Shown here: piece by piece, positions 1 to 8,417 of the stretch | How positions within the stretch are numbered: position 1 is the stretch's first letter | Layout of the letters: every line of letters begins with the position of its first letter | Origin: Verrucomicrobiota bacterium | GTDB taxonomy: Bacteria; Verrucomicrobiota; Verrucomicrobiia; Limisphaerales; JADJPG01 | Direction: 5' to 3' | Length of the DNA stretch: 17,222 nt | Assembly (NCBI GenBank): GCA_016713365.1 | Contig: JADJPG010000091.1 | Location: 1-17,222, forward strand | Position numbers and translations under genes: made by a program | Notes under the pieces: generated by a model | The model's input: the letters and a program-made list of their open reading frames with translations, nothing else | Told to the model about the DNA's origin: nothing | Databases searched by the model: none

Positions 1-25
1 TTTGTTGTTGAGGTGTGAGGTTCAT
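1..25 (-). CDS. start of a further operon gene, cut by the left edge
   Basis: An ATG at 23-25 overlaps the stop of the preceding gene as ATGA, the junction type used throughout this operon. Only the first eight codons ('MNLTPQQQ') are in the window, so nothing can be said about the product. Confidence 0.4.
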
Positions 26-1942
26 TTTGGCTTCGGGTCAGTCGGCAGCGGCGCGAGACCGGTCCACTCGCGCATATAATAACTCGCCACGCGACAGATG
101 TCCTGCCGCATACACCGGCTGTCTTCGCGGACGCGCGATAATTCCAAGATCGTCTTCAACTCCGGCGTGAAATCGCCACCGCACTTTTCGCGCAACGCTC
201 GCACCGCACACATCCAACCGGTGAAGCGGATGGAGGCATTCGCCGCCCCTTCGTAGCTGGGATCGGCCTCGGCAGTCGTCGCGTTCACCAGGCGAATCCG
301 TTCGATCAGATTGCGCCCGGCGGCTTCGACCGGAGCGATGAATTCCTTCGTCGGCGCGGGCAACTTCTCGATACAACGCAACGCATTTCCCGCCAGCTCC
401 GCGTCTTCGCCGAGGGCCAGTTGACCCAACTCCGCCGCGAGATTCGAGCGACTGGCGATGAGTTTCACGGCGCGTTCCGTCTGCGGCTGTTGGTAATCGA
501 GATAGGTGAACCACGCTTGCACCGGGGCGTCGTTCGGAATGGCGGCAAACACCTTTTCCTTTTCGGCGTCTTGTTCCGCTCGCCATTCGGCTTCCGATTG
601 GGGCGGTGGCGGCAGCGGGATTTTCTGCACGCGGAAGCGACAGGACATTTTGTCCGCCGGCCAAGGTTGACCGTTGGCCTGCTGGCGCGGTGTCCACGCG
701 CTCCATGCCTCGAACGTCGCGTCGGGGCGGGACGGCAACGGGAGCAGAAAACTCACGACCTCCTTCGCCGAGCGTCGGGCGAGCATCACGTTGCGTTTGC
801 CGCGCTTTCGGTGAACAGCTCGACCTGCGGGAACAATCCATTGGCCGTTCTCGAATCGCGCCGCTTGGGTCTGAATTTCGCCGGAGCGATAAGTTCGGCG
901 GTTTTGACCTGCGGACAGCGAGGCGAGCGTGAATTCCCAATCATCGCCCTCCGCCGTGGGCGGTTGCTTGCCGTGGGCGGTATTGGGAAAGCGGAATTCC
1001 ACTTCGAGATTCAACGGGCGTCCGTCGATGAGCGGTGAAACATCCGCGAACACGCGGCACAGCAGCGCGGAAATTCCGGCGATTGCCAACACCACACCGA
1101 GCGCACAACTGAGTTCCTTGGCGAAACCTGCACCAAGTTGTGCGACGGCGATCCGCGCTGCAATCAAGCCGATGATCAGCCCGGCAATGCCGCCACCGAT
1201 GGCCATGAAGATGACGTAGTAACCCGACGCGCCTTCGCGACTTGAGACGTGATACCACGACACGCAGGCATTCGCGATGAAGCCCGCAAGGAACAGTCCC
1301 GCGATTCCGGAAATCACGGCGGCGCGCTGATTGAAGTAAGCCAACTCCATATCACTTTTGATTGTTTGTTGCCGTCTGGCTGGCGGTTGGCGCTGTGGAC
1401 GAACGAGCATTCGTTCCACAAGCAGGCCGCCCGAGACGAGTACGCTAATGACGCTGACGATGACCAACGGAATGCGAACGACGTTCATCGGCAGCCATGG
1501 GAAGAATCTCGCATTGAGCACGACCACGCAGAAAATCATCACCACGAGCGGAAACACGTGCGCGGCCCAGATCGAAAGCCAGCGGACGGACGCGGGCATT
1601 TCCGGCGCGGTCACGAATCTCCCCAGAAGACTGTATGCTGTCGCGACCATGATCGCGACGCTTGCAAGTGCTGCGACAACGTATTGCGGCAGACGGTTGG
1701 CGAACAACCAGTCGAAGCCGCCACGCGCTGTCGCGGCGAACAACGCGGACGTCAGGCACAGCCACAATGGAACGGCGACGAATACGATGCTCAGGAGAAT
1801 TCCCACGCCAGCGTAAGTGCCGTTCAGGTTAGGCGTCGTGTTCAGCATCTTCTCCAGCGGCACGAAATAGACGAGCGCCGCGAGGCAGAGGCAGATGTTT
1901 CCGAAATGATCATGAAGCTTTGAGATAATCGGCGCGGGTCAT
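22..1942 (-). CDS. large membrane protein of unknown function with C-terminal helical domain
   Basis: About 639 residues. ATG 1942 overlaps the upstream stop (ATGA) and gives 'MTRADYLKAS' before a one-base frame disruption near 1912; the protein then continues 'HDHFGNICLCLAALVYFVPLEKML...'. Without the repair the frame could start at GTG 1863 (613 residues), which would lose the first helix shared with the paralogue. The N-terminal half has about eight helices in two groups; a linker with charged repeats 'RPQRQPPARRQQ' separates them. An extracytoplasmic-type beta region follows ('LNLEVEFRFPNTAHG', 'DWEFTLASLSAGQNRRTYRSGEIQTQAARFENGQW'), then a helical C-terminal domain with Leu/Ala-rich pairs. 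It is the diverged tandem paralogue of the 3831-4850 gene. No family recognised. Confidence 0.72.
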
Positions 1943-2611
1943 TCGGTCAGCCAGCGCAGCCATTTCGGTCCTTGCCACACGGTGGGACGCCAATCCCAGC
2001 CCGCGTGTGCCACGGCTTCCATCAGCGGCGATTTCATTTCTTCGAGATTGAAATTGTAGGCGTAACTCAGCTCCGGTTTGAGCCGGCCCTGTTCGTCGAG
2101 TTGCAATCCGAACACGCGCTGGTGCTCGCGTTGGAACAGAACGAGCCCCATGCCCGCCTTCCATTCCAGATTCGCGCCGCCGCGTCCCGCCGACCAGTCG
2201 TAACTCGCGACGTAATCCGTGGCGCGGACTTTATGCGTTGCTTCGTCCATGACCATGCGCACGCGCAACGAGCGTTTCATGCCGCGCACGCGGGCGAGGT
2301 CAATCCACTTGGCATCCGCGTAACGCCACGTGGCGAAAAATTCATTCGGCTGCGAACCGCGCTCGATTTGAAAAGGCACGTCGAGCTGGTTGATGGCTTC
2401 GAGCCGGTTGGCGAGTTCACTGGCGGTCACGGGCGCAACCTCGGGCTTGGCGCGATATGTTCCTGACCAGGCTGAGCCTTTAAAAAAGTAGGCCACGACA
2501 ATGAGCGTGTAGACCGCGAGGCCGAAGCGGCCAGCAAGCGATGCGGAGCGGGCTCTTGGGTTGCCGAGCCGCAGACGCAGCGCCGCTGGAGTCGTTCGCG
2601 GTTGGTTGCAT
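1939..2611 (-). CDS. single-anchor protein of an uncharacterised conserved type, start uncertain
   Basis: The secure part is 1939-2580. One helix ('FGLAVYTLIVVAYFFKG') anchors a C-terminal domain of about 165 residues: 'EFFATWRYADAKWIDLARVRGMKRSLRVRM', 'VFGLQLDEQGRLKPELSYAYNFNLEEMKSPL' and 'AGWDWRPTVWQGPKWLRWLTE'. I recall similarly organised uncharacterised proteins in Proteobacteria, but cannot name a family. The nearest usual start in this frame (GTG 2496) would cut the helix, and no ATG/GTG/TTG lies upstream before a stop at 2611-2613. Either a CTG near 2580 is used, or ATG 2611 is used with one extra base near 2540 ('MQPTANDSSGAAS...LRIA' then 'SLAGRFGLAV'). It might also be the C-terminal half of the preceding protein. 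Its stop overlaps the next ATG. Confidence 0.62.
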
Positions 2612-3285
2612 CAGCTTCGCCGAGCGGAGCACGCCGGGAACTTCAAAGCCGCCGGCCGACATGCGCGCGCGAATCGTGGCGTCGTCTGCGCCCGTCCAAA
2701 CGCCAAGCATTGTGCCGAACGGAAGTGCATAGACGCGGTCGCCGACGGGGCGCGTGATGGCATAGCCGCGATGCGAATCACCTTTGCCCCCGGCCTGCAA
2801 ACCCGCGACGCGCAGGTAATTCACCCAGGCTTTCTCGGCGGCGGAAGAATTCTTGAAGCGCGAAAGCAGAACGGTTTCACCGCTCGGCAACACGGCGAAC
2901 TGTGCGAAATCCGCGTCAGCGAAAACCTCACCGTAAGCAGCGCGCACGTCGGAGATGAGTTGCGGATCGGCGTCCGGACCGAACAGGGATTTGGCGTCCA
3001 TGGCCCTGGCGGCGGTGCGGTGTTGTCGTTGGCTGGGGCGGCGAGTTGTTCCAACGCGGCGGTGCGCGGGGCTTCGGACTGCGTCGTGTGGAGCGCTTTG
3101 TAGAAATGACCTGCGATCTGCGGAATGACGATCAACGCGAAGAATCCGGCGAACCAATAGATCGGTCGCAGCGACACGCCGGAACGGGCCATGATGAAGC
3201 CCACCAACGTGCAGACGAGAAAGCCAGCGCCAAGCAAGGCGAGGCTGATGGAGAGTCCGATATTGGCGCGCAGGAGTTGGAGCAT
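2480..3285 (-). CDS. two-helix membrane protein with frame disruption near 3010
   Basis: The ATG at 3285 opens a frame with two helices (about 8-33 and 42-59) and a polar linker ending 'AAPANDNTAPPPG'. At about 3000-3020 the sensible protein moves to the next frame ('MDAKSLFGPDADPQLISDVRAAYGEVF...'), which reads well as a globular domain of about 130 residues down to 'GFEVPGVLRSAKL'. One base appears to be missing in the GCC/CCG-rich stretch there. The original frame instead runs into Pro/Ser/Cys-rich nonsense ending at 2821. The stop at 2480 belongs to the second frame, but the last 20 or so codons probably overlap the next gene. It may be separate from, or fused to, the following protein. 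No family recognised. Confidence 0.55.
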
Positions 3286-3291
3286 GATGAT

Positions 3292-3834
3292 TCAGCGTTT
3301 GAAAACCTCGCAATAGAACGAGAGCAGGATTGTTCCCAAAAACGTGGCGGTCAGCCCGAGGACGATGCCGATGGGAATGGTCGCGAGGGCGGTGAGGAAT
3401 GTGCCGAGAACTTTGTTTCCCTGAAACCAGTTCGCAAAGCCGGGCTTCGTCGCTGCGAGGATCATCGCAGCGGTGATTGATGTCGCGATGGCGATGGCGA
3501 CTGCGCCGAGCACGAGCAGCAGAATCAACGCGGCGTCCTGACCTCTCGCGCCTGAGCCCAGTCCTTCGATGAGCCGGTAGCCACAAACCATGATCGCGAG
3601 GTAGGTGAACACGATGGCGCGGCCGAGCCACCACCAGTTCTTCGCGTCCGGCGCGAGGATGGTGGCAAACGCGAGGGGCGTGATGAGGAACGGGATTGCC
3701 CAGATGAGTTTCTCCATGATCGCGACATCGCGGCCTTCGCCGGAGTTGTGGCGTGAGCAGAACCAGAACAGCAACGCGCTGAACAGCACGAGCACGGCTT
3801 CCGGTCCAAGGAGATAGGTGAGTGGGCGGTTCAT
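3292..3834 (-). CDS. five-helix membrane protein, unknown function
   Basis: 180 residues. Helices at about 7-26, 41-60, 69-86, 96-120 and 143-172; a Gly/Arg/Gln-rich turn ('GLGSGARGQD') precedes the fourth. The body is strongly hydrophobic with few charged residues, so a transport or signalling role cannot be distinguished. No family recognised. ATG 3834 overlaps the upstream stop (ATGA) and the stop is six bases before the next ATG, so it is part of the same operon. An alternative longer minus-strand frame covering this gene (2480-3868) is Arg/His-rich and is not coding here. Confidence 0.75.
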   Translation of the reverse strand: MNRPLTYLLGPEAVLVLFSALLFWFCSRHNSGEGRDVAIMEKLIWAIPFLITPLAFATILAPDAKNWWWLGRAIVFTYLAIMVCGYRLIEGLGSGARGQDAALILLLVLGAVAIAIATSITAAMILAATKPGFANWFQGNKVLGTFLTALATIPIGIVLGLTATFLGTILLSFYCEVFKR

Positions 3835-4850
3835 CGGCGGGTGTCGTCGGGGCGGAGGGCGTGCTCAAACGCGGGCATCACCTTGGAGAAATCAACGTCC
3901 GTTCCGGTGAGTTTTCCGATGATGACCGGGAAGGCTTTGCGTCCCCACTTCAAGATCTGTTTCTGACGCTCGCGAGTGGTGTAGTTGGGCGCGGGGATGT
4001 CGTCGATGAATCGCTCAATGGCCGTGCGGGTCGGGAGGGCGAGGTGTTTCTGTTCGTCCGGCGAAAGCGTGGCGCTTGGGCAGGAAAATTCAACGCCGGT
4101 CCCAGCGCTGTGTGACTTTGGCTAGTTCTGCCAGCGCGTCGACGAAATCCGGCGGCTGCGCAGCCGGGCCGTGGCGGCTTCCCGCACGGCGTCACTTTGA
4201 TACTGGCTGCGTAACGCAGAAGGTCAGTGAAGTCCTGCTTGCGGATCGAGCGTCGCGATTTTGGCGAGATGCTCCGCCGAATAATCCCGGGCATTAAGGA
4301 GTCGGTGGACGAAGTCGGCCATGCCACCAAAACCAGTGGTGACGAAGCGGTATCCAAAGAATCCCAAGCATGCGACTAGGCTCAACGCGGCGAAGATGGT
4401 CCATGGCCAGCGCAGCCAATGAATGGGAATTCCGGGCGCGAGTTTCTGATTCAGGCTCAAGACGACCAGCAAGCCGGTGGCGGACGGGATGAGATAAATT
4501 CCCGGAGTGTAAATCACACGCGGCGTGAATCCGGGCCGGATATACAGCGCGATGAACACAAACGTCACCGTCGCCAGCGCGACACTCGCGCCGACGGTGA
4601 GCGCGTAGAGCAAGGGGCGACCGAGGCGCAACGAATCGAATCCGCCGATCGCGGTCATGCAAAGCAGCCCGACCATCAACAGCAGCCACAGCGGAATCAA
4701 ACTATACAGGACGGGCGTCACCCAGCGATCGTCGCTCAAATACTTCGACGCGTAGTTCCAGACCACGCGTTGCAGCGGCAGGAGGAAAACAAACGCGGCG
4801 AGCGCGACGCACACATTGCCAGTGATTTGGACGAGTGGGGAGGAGTTCAT
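3831..4850 (-). CDS. membrane protein, paralogue of the 22-1942 gene, with four apparent frame disruptions
   Basis: About 339 residues if read through. The intact first part (4850 to about 4240) holds five or six helices; key segments are 'GNVCVALAAFVFLLPLQ', 'LIPLWLLLMVGLL' and 'GGFDSL'. The reading then changes frame four times: 'DLLRYAAS' (4225-4202), 'QSDAVREAATARLRS' (4199-4155), 'PDFVDALAELAKVTQRWD' (4152-4099) and finally 'TGVEFSCPSATLSPDEQKHLA...' to the TGA at 3831-3833. The reconstruction has net frame change zero and aligns with the C-terminal half of the 22-1942 protein ('AWFTYLDYQQPQTERAVKLIASRSNLAAELGQL'), which supports it. The C-terminal half is helical and cytoplasmic-like. 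The first frame alone would stop at 4224. The final stop overlaps the next ATG (ATGA). It could be a pseudogene or an error-rich stretch. Confidence 0.65.
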
Positions 4851-5200
4851 GGCTGCGGGATGGCGCGCCATGCGGCGAGCCAATAGTAAACGAACCACGC
4901 CGCGAGATACGCGATGGCGAACCAAAGCGGCACGGCGCTTTCGCTGAAGATTTGCCAGAGACAAAAGCCAATCAGACCGAGCCCAGCCACAGCGGCGATG
5001 TGCAGGAGTGGTTTGCTCGCAGGAAACAGAATCGCCGCGAGCAGCAACGCGAGGCCGAGCACGGGCAGGCCGATGAACAGCGGGCCATGTTCCGATGCGC
5101 CGAACGATTTGCGGAAGGCGTTCCCCAGCACGACGAGCAGCGCAAACCCGCCGCCGAAGAAGACGGCGATCGTTCCCAGAATCCAGCGCAGAGTGTTCAT
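4847..5200 (-). CDS. small four-helix membrane protein, unknown function
   Basis: 117 residues from ATG 5200, chosen because it overlaps the upstream stop (ATGA) and places the first helix at the N-terminus; the frame is open further upstream, but that part is Arg-rich shadow sequence. Helices at about 3-27, 41-60, 65-86 and 92-110. A short polar loop 'RKSFGASEHG' follows helix 1. No family recognised. The stop overlaps the ATG of the next gene (ATGA). Confidence 0.72.
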   Translation of the reverse strand: MNTLRWILGTIAVFFGGGFALLVVLGNAFRKSFGASEHGPLFIGLPVLGLALLLAAILFPASKPLLHIAAVAGLGLIGFCLWQIFSESAVPLWFAIAYLAAWFVYYWLAAWRAIPQP

Positions 5201-5469
5201 TTGAGGAGCGAGGTGGAAAGGATGATTCCGTAGATGACGGTCGGCGCAAACGCGGCGATGGCAGCCCAGCTTGGTTGCCCAGCGCGAATCAGGAAAATGC
5301 CAACCACGATGCCCGCGACGCCGAGGAGCGAGAGTCCGCCCATCCAAAGTTTAAGCGCGCGAAGTTGGGCGGGCGTGGAGTTCGCGCCCATCGCCATGCA
5401 GAACACCAGCGCGGTCAGCGTGGCGAGCGCAGTGCAAATCATTGCGCCGATGGGGAGAATGAGCTTCAT
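5197..5469 (-). CDS. small three-helix membrane protein, unknown function
   Basis: 90 residues from ATG 5469, which overlaps the upstream stop as ATGA; a TTG four codons earlier is possible but less likely. Three hydrophobic segments occur at about 3-27, 42-62 and 68-87, joined by a short polar loop 'ANSTPAQLRALKLW' that resembles a re-entrant or amphipathic element. No family recognised. Its stop overlaps the next gene's ATG (ATGA), indicating translational coupling in the run of small membrane proteins. Confidence 0.72.
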   Translation of the reverse strand: MKLILPIGAMICTALATLTALVFCMAMGANSTPAQLRALKLWMGGLSLLGVAGIVVGIFLIRAGQPSWAAIAAFAPTVIYGIILSTSLLK

Positions 5470-6167
5470 GGTAGCTGGCAATACGATTCCGGCGGGCGAC
5501 CGGCATCGGTGGGGTCGTAACCAAACTCGAGTGCGAGCGCTTTGCGGAACTGGTCGCGTTCAAACGAGAGCGCCGCACCTTCGCCACCGCTCGTTGCATA
5601 ACTCGCGTAGTTGTCCATCCAATCCACGGCGAGCTTGAAGGCCGCGATGGCGCGCGTTTCGTTGCCGGCGCGTTGAAACGCGCGCATCCGGTTCGCGTAC
5701 ATTTCCGCGATGGACGCCGCGACGCCGATGTGGTCGAACGCGGCGAGCATTTCCTTTTCGACAGCTTCGAGCCGATCCGGGCCATCGGTGCTCTGCGCCG
5801 CGCGTGCCCACGCCGTTTTGTTAATCGGTGCGGGTTTCTTCTCCGAATGCGGAACAATCATCTGGCGCTTGGACTGATCGTGAAACGCCGGAGAGACGCG
5901 CGGCGGAGTGACGTCCTCGCCCATTTCGAAGTAGTCGCGCATGCGCCCGTTCCGCGGACCGGTCTTGGCGGCGAGTTCAAACACGAGCTTCACCTTCCCG
6001 GAGTCGCGCTTGATCTCGAGGATGATTTCCATGCGGAGCTGATCCCATTCGATCTTCGTCAACACGCCGGAGTCGCCCGCCCGCATCATCGTGCCATTGG
6101 CATCCACGAAATCGCGGAGCACGGTGATGCGATGATCCACGCGGAGATGGTCGATGGTGGTGGCCAT
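5466..6167 (-). CDS. soluble protein of unknown function in the membrane-protein operon
   Basis: 233 residues with no membrane helix or signal peptide, so probably cytoplasmic. The N-terminal 65 residues form a small beta-barrel-like unit ('HRITVLRDFVDANGTMMRAGDSGVLTKIEWDQ', 'MEIILEIKRDSGKVKLVFEL'), suggestive of an SH3-like fold. A polar linker follows (75-120), then a helical half (130-215) with 'LEAVEKEMLAAFDHIGVAASIAEMYANRMRAFQRAG' and 'AIAAFKLAVDWMDNYASY', which looks TPR-like. It is the only fully soluble member of the operon and might be its adaptor. Its stop overlaps the next ATG (ATGA). Confidence 0.78.
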   Translation of the reverse strand: MATTIDHLRVDHRITVLRDFVDANGTMMRAGDSGVLTKIEWDQLRMEIILEIKRDSGKVKLVFELAAKTGPRNGRMRDYFEMGEDVTPPRVSPAFHDQSKRQMIVPHSEKKPAPINKTAWARAAQSTDGPDRLEAVEKEMLAAFDHIGVAASIAEMYANRMRAFQRAGNETRAIAAFKLAVDWMDNYASYATSGGEGAALSFERDQFRKALALEFGYDPTDAGRPPESYCQLP

Positions 6168-6180
6168 GGTGATCGGTTAA

Positions 6181-6687
6181 TTAAGGAGTTTGCGGCGTGT
6201 AACCCATCCACAGAGTGTGGATTCCGAAAGCGCAGAGAGTGACGATGGCGAGCATCAACACGCGGCCGACGTTGTGCAGTGAAAGTGCGATCAGGAGTGA
6301 GGGAAGCATCGCGAGTAGAATGAGCGCCATCGCAGTGACGCGTGCCCAGCTTGCGTTCGCACTCAATCCGCGGCCGGTGAGCCAGCACGCGATTCCGAAC
6401 AGAAGCCCGATCACGGAGAGGATGGCCAGGCCGTTGAAGATGAATTGTCCGAGTGATCCGGCGAAGCGACCGATCGCGCTGACGGTTTCCGCTATTCCCT
6501 TCAACATCAGCAGAATCGCGTCCGGATTGTCGCCGAAGTTGGTGCTGGAGGAAGTTCCCGAGGCGAGACGGAGGCGGATGCCGTTAATCATGTAGAGCAC
6601 GAGGACCGTGAGCGACGGCGCACCGAGGGCGATGCCGATGACGCTGAACGAAGTCGCCAGGGTCGGGATAGTGAGCGGGTTGTTCAT
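6181..6687 (-). CDS. four-helix membrane protein, unknown function
   Basis: 168 residues with hydrophobic segments at about 11-34, 85-105, 114-134 and 137-158, and a polar Ser/Thr/Asn loop (42-55) after the first helix. The middle (58-84) is amphipathic: 'AILLMLKGIAETVSAIGRFAGSLGQFIF'. No family recognised. It is the first gene of the overlapping operon that fills the left third of the window; the next gene starts 13 bases after its stop. No ribosome-binding site is evident at ATG 6687. The 57 bases upstream contain no clear terminator or promoter. Confidence 0.75.
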   Translation of the reverse strand: MNNPLTIPTLATSFSVIGIALGAPSLTVLVLYMINGIRLRLASGTSSSTNFGDNPDAILLMLKGIAETVSAIGRFAGSLGQFIFNGLAILSVIGLLFGIACWLTGRGLSANASWARVTAMALILLAMLPSLLIALSLHNVGRVLMLAIVTLCAFGIHTLWMGYTPQTP

Positions 6688-6744
6688 GGTTCGGGACTCA
6701 AGGCCGGTTTGATTCGTCGATTCGGCGCGTTCTCAGTGCTTGGG

Positions 6745-7587
6745 CTATTTCTTGAGTCGATAGAATCGCTGCGGGCCGACGGTGGAGACGCTGACCGTGC
6801 GCTCAGTCGCGGTGTTGACCACGGGAGTGCCGACGGTCTGCCAGTTTGGAGAAGCGACGTCGGTGGTGGCCTGAAGAGTGTAACCGTTCGCGTAGAGCGG
6901 CCAGGAGAGTTGAGCGGTGGAGGAGTTGATCCGGCGGAACTCGAGCTGAATGATCTCGTTCGTGCGAATCTCAGTGACCGGCCCGCCGATGTAGAAGAGT
7001 TCCTTCGTTCCGTTTGAGTTACGCGCTGAGAGCACGAAGTAGCCTCCCTCCTCGAACTGACTGAGTACAGGCGCGGCGAGTGGGAGAGCCGTTGAGTTCA
7101 GCGCGGCGGAGTTGGGATCAAGCAGGCTCAAGCCCATGCTCGACTGATTTGGGGCGGTCACCAGATTTGTCCCATGCATCCTCAGGGCTGAACTGCTTTC
7201 AGCATAGTAGTAGTCCCGCTCTGAAACATTGTTCTCCAAGCCGATGAGGCCACTTCGGCCCGGCAGCGCGGTGTTGGTAATCGTGTGGCCTCCGATGTAG
7301 AGCGTGAACGTGAAGGTCGCGGCATTTGTGTACTCGTACTGAGAGGCAAAGCCTCCATCGTCGCTGCTGTTCGTGTACGCGTACCAGACGTCAGTCGGGT
7401 CGTAGCTGATTTGGCCGACAAACGGCGTGCCCACCGTGACACCTGCGGGAGCCGCGTTGGATGCGTTTGCGAAATCATCCACCACGCCACTAAACCAATA
7501 GGTGACGGGAGCAGCGCTGACCGATGCATGACTCGCCATGGCGAATACGACGAGGGCCAGGGTTTTCAGGAATCGGATAGCGTTCAC
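6745..7587 (-). CDS. secreted protein with verrucomicrobial C-terminal module
   Basis: 280 residues. The N-terminus is a signal peptide (Lys8 then 'TLALVVFAMASHASVSA', cleavage expected near residue 26). The body (27-210) is Asn/Ser/Thr-rich: 'YWFSGVVDDF...GTPFVGQISYDPTDVWY', 'TFTFTLYIGGHTITN', 'SMGLSLLDPNSAALNSTALPL'. That layout resembles the cargo part of PEP-CTERM proteins. Instead of a PEP-CTERM anchor, the end (about 215-280) is a domain with 'LEFRRINSSTAQLSWPL', 'YTLQATTDVASPNWQTV' and 'RFYRLKK', a pattern common at the C-termini of Verrucomicrobiota secreted proteins. The start is GTG; a later Met would cut the signal peptide. It is probably exported; no enzymatic motif was seen. Confidence 0.8.
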   Translation of the reverse strand: MNAIRFLKTLALVVFAMASHASVSAAPVTYWFSGVVDDFANASNAAPAGVTVGTPFVGQISYDPTDVWYAYTNSSDDGGFASQYEYTNAATFTFTLYIGGHTITNTALPGRSGLIGLENNVSERDYYYAESSSALRMHGTNLVTAPNQSSMGLSLLDPNSAALNSTALPLAAPVLSQFEEGGYFVLSARNSNGTKELFYIGGPVTEIRTNEIIQLEFRRINSSTAQLSWPLYANGYTLQATTDVASPNWQTVGTPVVNTATERTVSVSTVGPQRFYRLKK

Positions 7588-7648
7588 GGAAGCGGCAGGT
7601 GGCGGTGTTGTCGATTTTGGGTTTTCTGATTCCGATGTCGTGCGCGAG

Positions 7649-8074
7649 TTACGCGGGCCAGGGGAACTTCACGGACTTGGGCGCGTCGGCGCTGCCGTCG
7701 AACTTGCGAAGCTGGACGAAGATTTCGATCTCGCTCGGCTGACCGTTCGCGACGTGGACGCGGAACTGAATGCAGCGCGGGTCGCTCGCGCTGGGGTCGA
7801 AGCTGTAGCCCCATTGGAACCACGTCTTGCCCTGTGCGCTCGTGGAGCGGGCGTTGCTCTTCATCGCATCCGGTTCGAATACGGCACCGGCGGTTTGGGA
7901 GGATTTGATGCGCACGCGGGAACCGAAGCCGTCGGTCTCCTTGTAGGCGACGAAGGCGTAGTCGCAGTTCAGGACGGCGTCGTAGGCGTCGACGTAGGCG
8001 AGGTGTTGGTATTGCGCGCCGCCGGGAATGTTGGCGGGCGTTTCGATGAGCTGGGGAGTGGCGGTGGTGTTCAT
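7649..8074 (-). CDS. small soluble protein of unknown function
   Basis: 141 residues, no signal peptide, no membrane helix, acidic to neutral composition with ordinary protein-like residue use. It reads as a mainly beta-strand protein: 'YQHLAYVDAYDAVLNCDYAFVAYKE', 'SRVRIKSS', 'TWFQWGYSFDP', 'CIQFRVHVANGQPSEIEIFVQLRKF'. I do not recognise a family. The ATG at 8074 begins after the gene-free interval, so this is probably the first gene of a new unit; the secreted-protein gene follows 61 bases after its stop. A chance open frame is unlikely given the well-formed strand pattern. Confidence 0.65.
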   Translation of the reverse strand: MNTTATPQLIETPANIPGGAQYQHLAYVDAYDAVLNCDYAFVAYKETDGFGSRVRIKSSQTAGAVFEPDAMKSNARSTSAQGKTWFQWGYSFDPSASDPRCIQFRVHVANGQPSEIEIFVQLRKFDGSADAPKSVKFPWPA

Positions 8075-8350
8075 GTGCGAGTGATTCAGTTGTTCGATGT
8101 TTCTGTTCGTTGTGCGGAGCGGTGGTCCGCCCGGACGGGATGGATATCGCGCATCGGCGCGATCTTGGGTATCGGACTTTGGGTGGATGGCGGGTGGCTT
8201 CCATGTCCGACCAAAGGACGAGGGAGCGTCGTGCGAGCCCGACTGTGCGGGGCGATGCGGGTTAAAGGCTGAGGAGACTGATCTGGATTACGGGTTCCGA
8301 CTTGCGGAAGGAAGTTGGCGGGGAGGGGAGCAACCAACCGCCGAAACTAA
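8075..8350. other. gene-free interval between the terminator and the next gene
   Basis: Together with the terminator this makes a 343-base stretch between genes. Both strands were read. A minus-strand frame of 83 codons here (8086-8337) is Pro/Arg/His-rich with no protein-like pattern and was not accepted. The interval should contain the promoter of the gene starting at 8074, but no convincing -35/-10 pair or ribosome-binding site was seen. Confidence 0.5.
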
Positions 8351-8393
8351 TAAAAAAGCTGGCGGAGCCGGGTGATTGATCCGGCTCCGCCAG
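8351..8393 (-). terminator. strong intrinsic terminator after the TPR gene
   Basis: A perfect 13-bp inverted repeat (arms 8359-8371 and 8381-8393, 9-base loop) is followed on the minus strand by a six-T run (complement of 8352-8357). It lies 25 bases beyond the TPR gene stop and ends the transcription unit coming from the right. Confidence 0.92.
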
Positions 8394-8417
8394 TGTGAAT
8401 CGATCGCTGACTTGCGA

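Noticed and set aside
2480..3868. One 462-codon minus-strand frame as a single gene
   Set aside because: Its first two thirds are Arg/His/Pro-rich and lie over the clear membrane-protein genes at 3292-3834 and 3034-3285. Only the part below about 3003 reads as protein.
8086..8337. 83-codon minus-strand frame in the gene-free interval
   Set aside because: Composition is Pro/Arg/His-rich, there is no start context, and it abuts the terminator. It gives no protein-like pattern.
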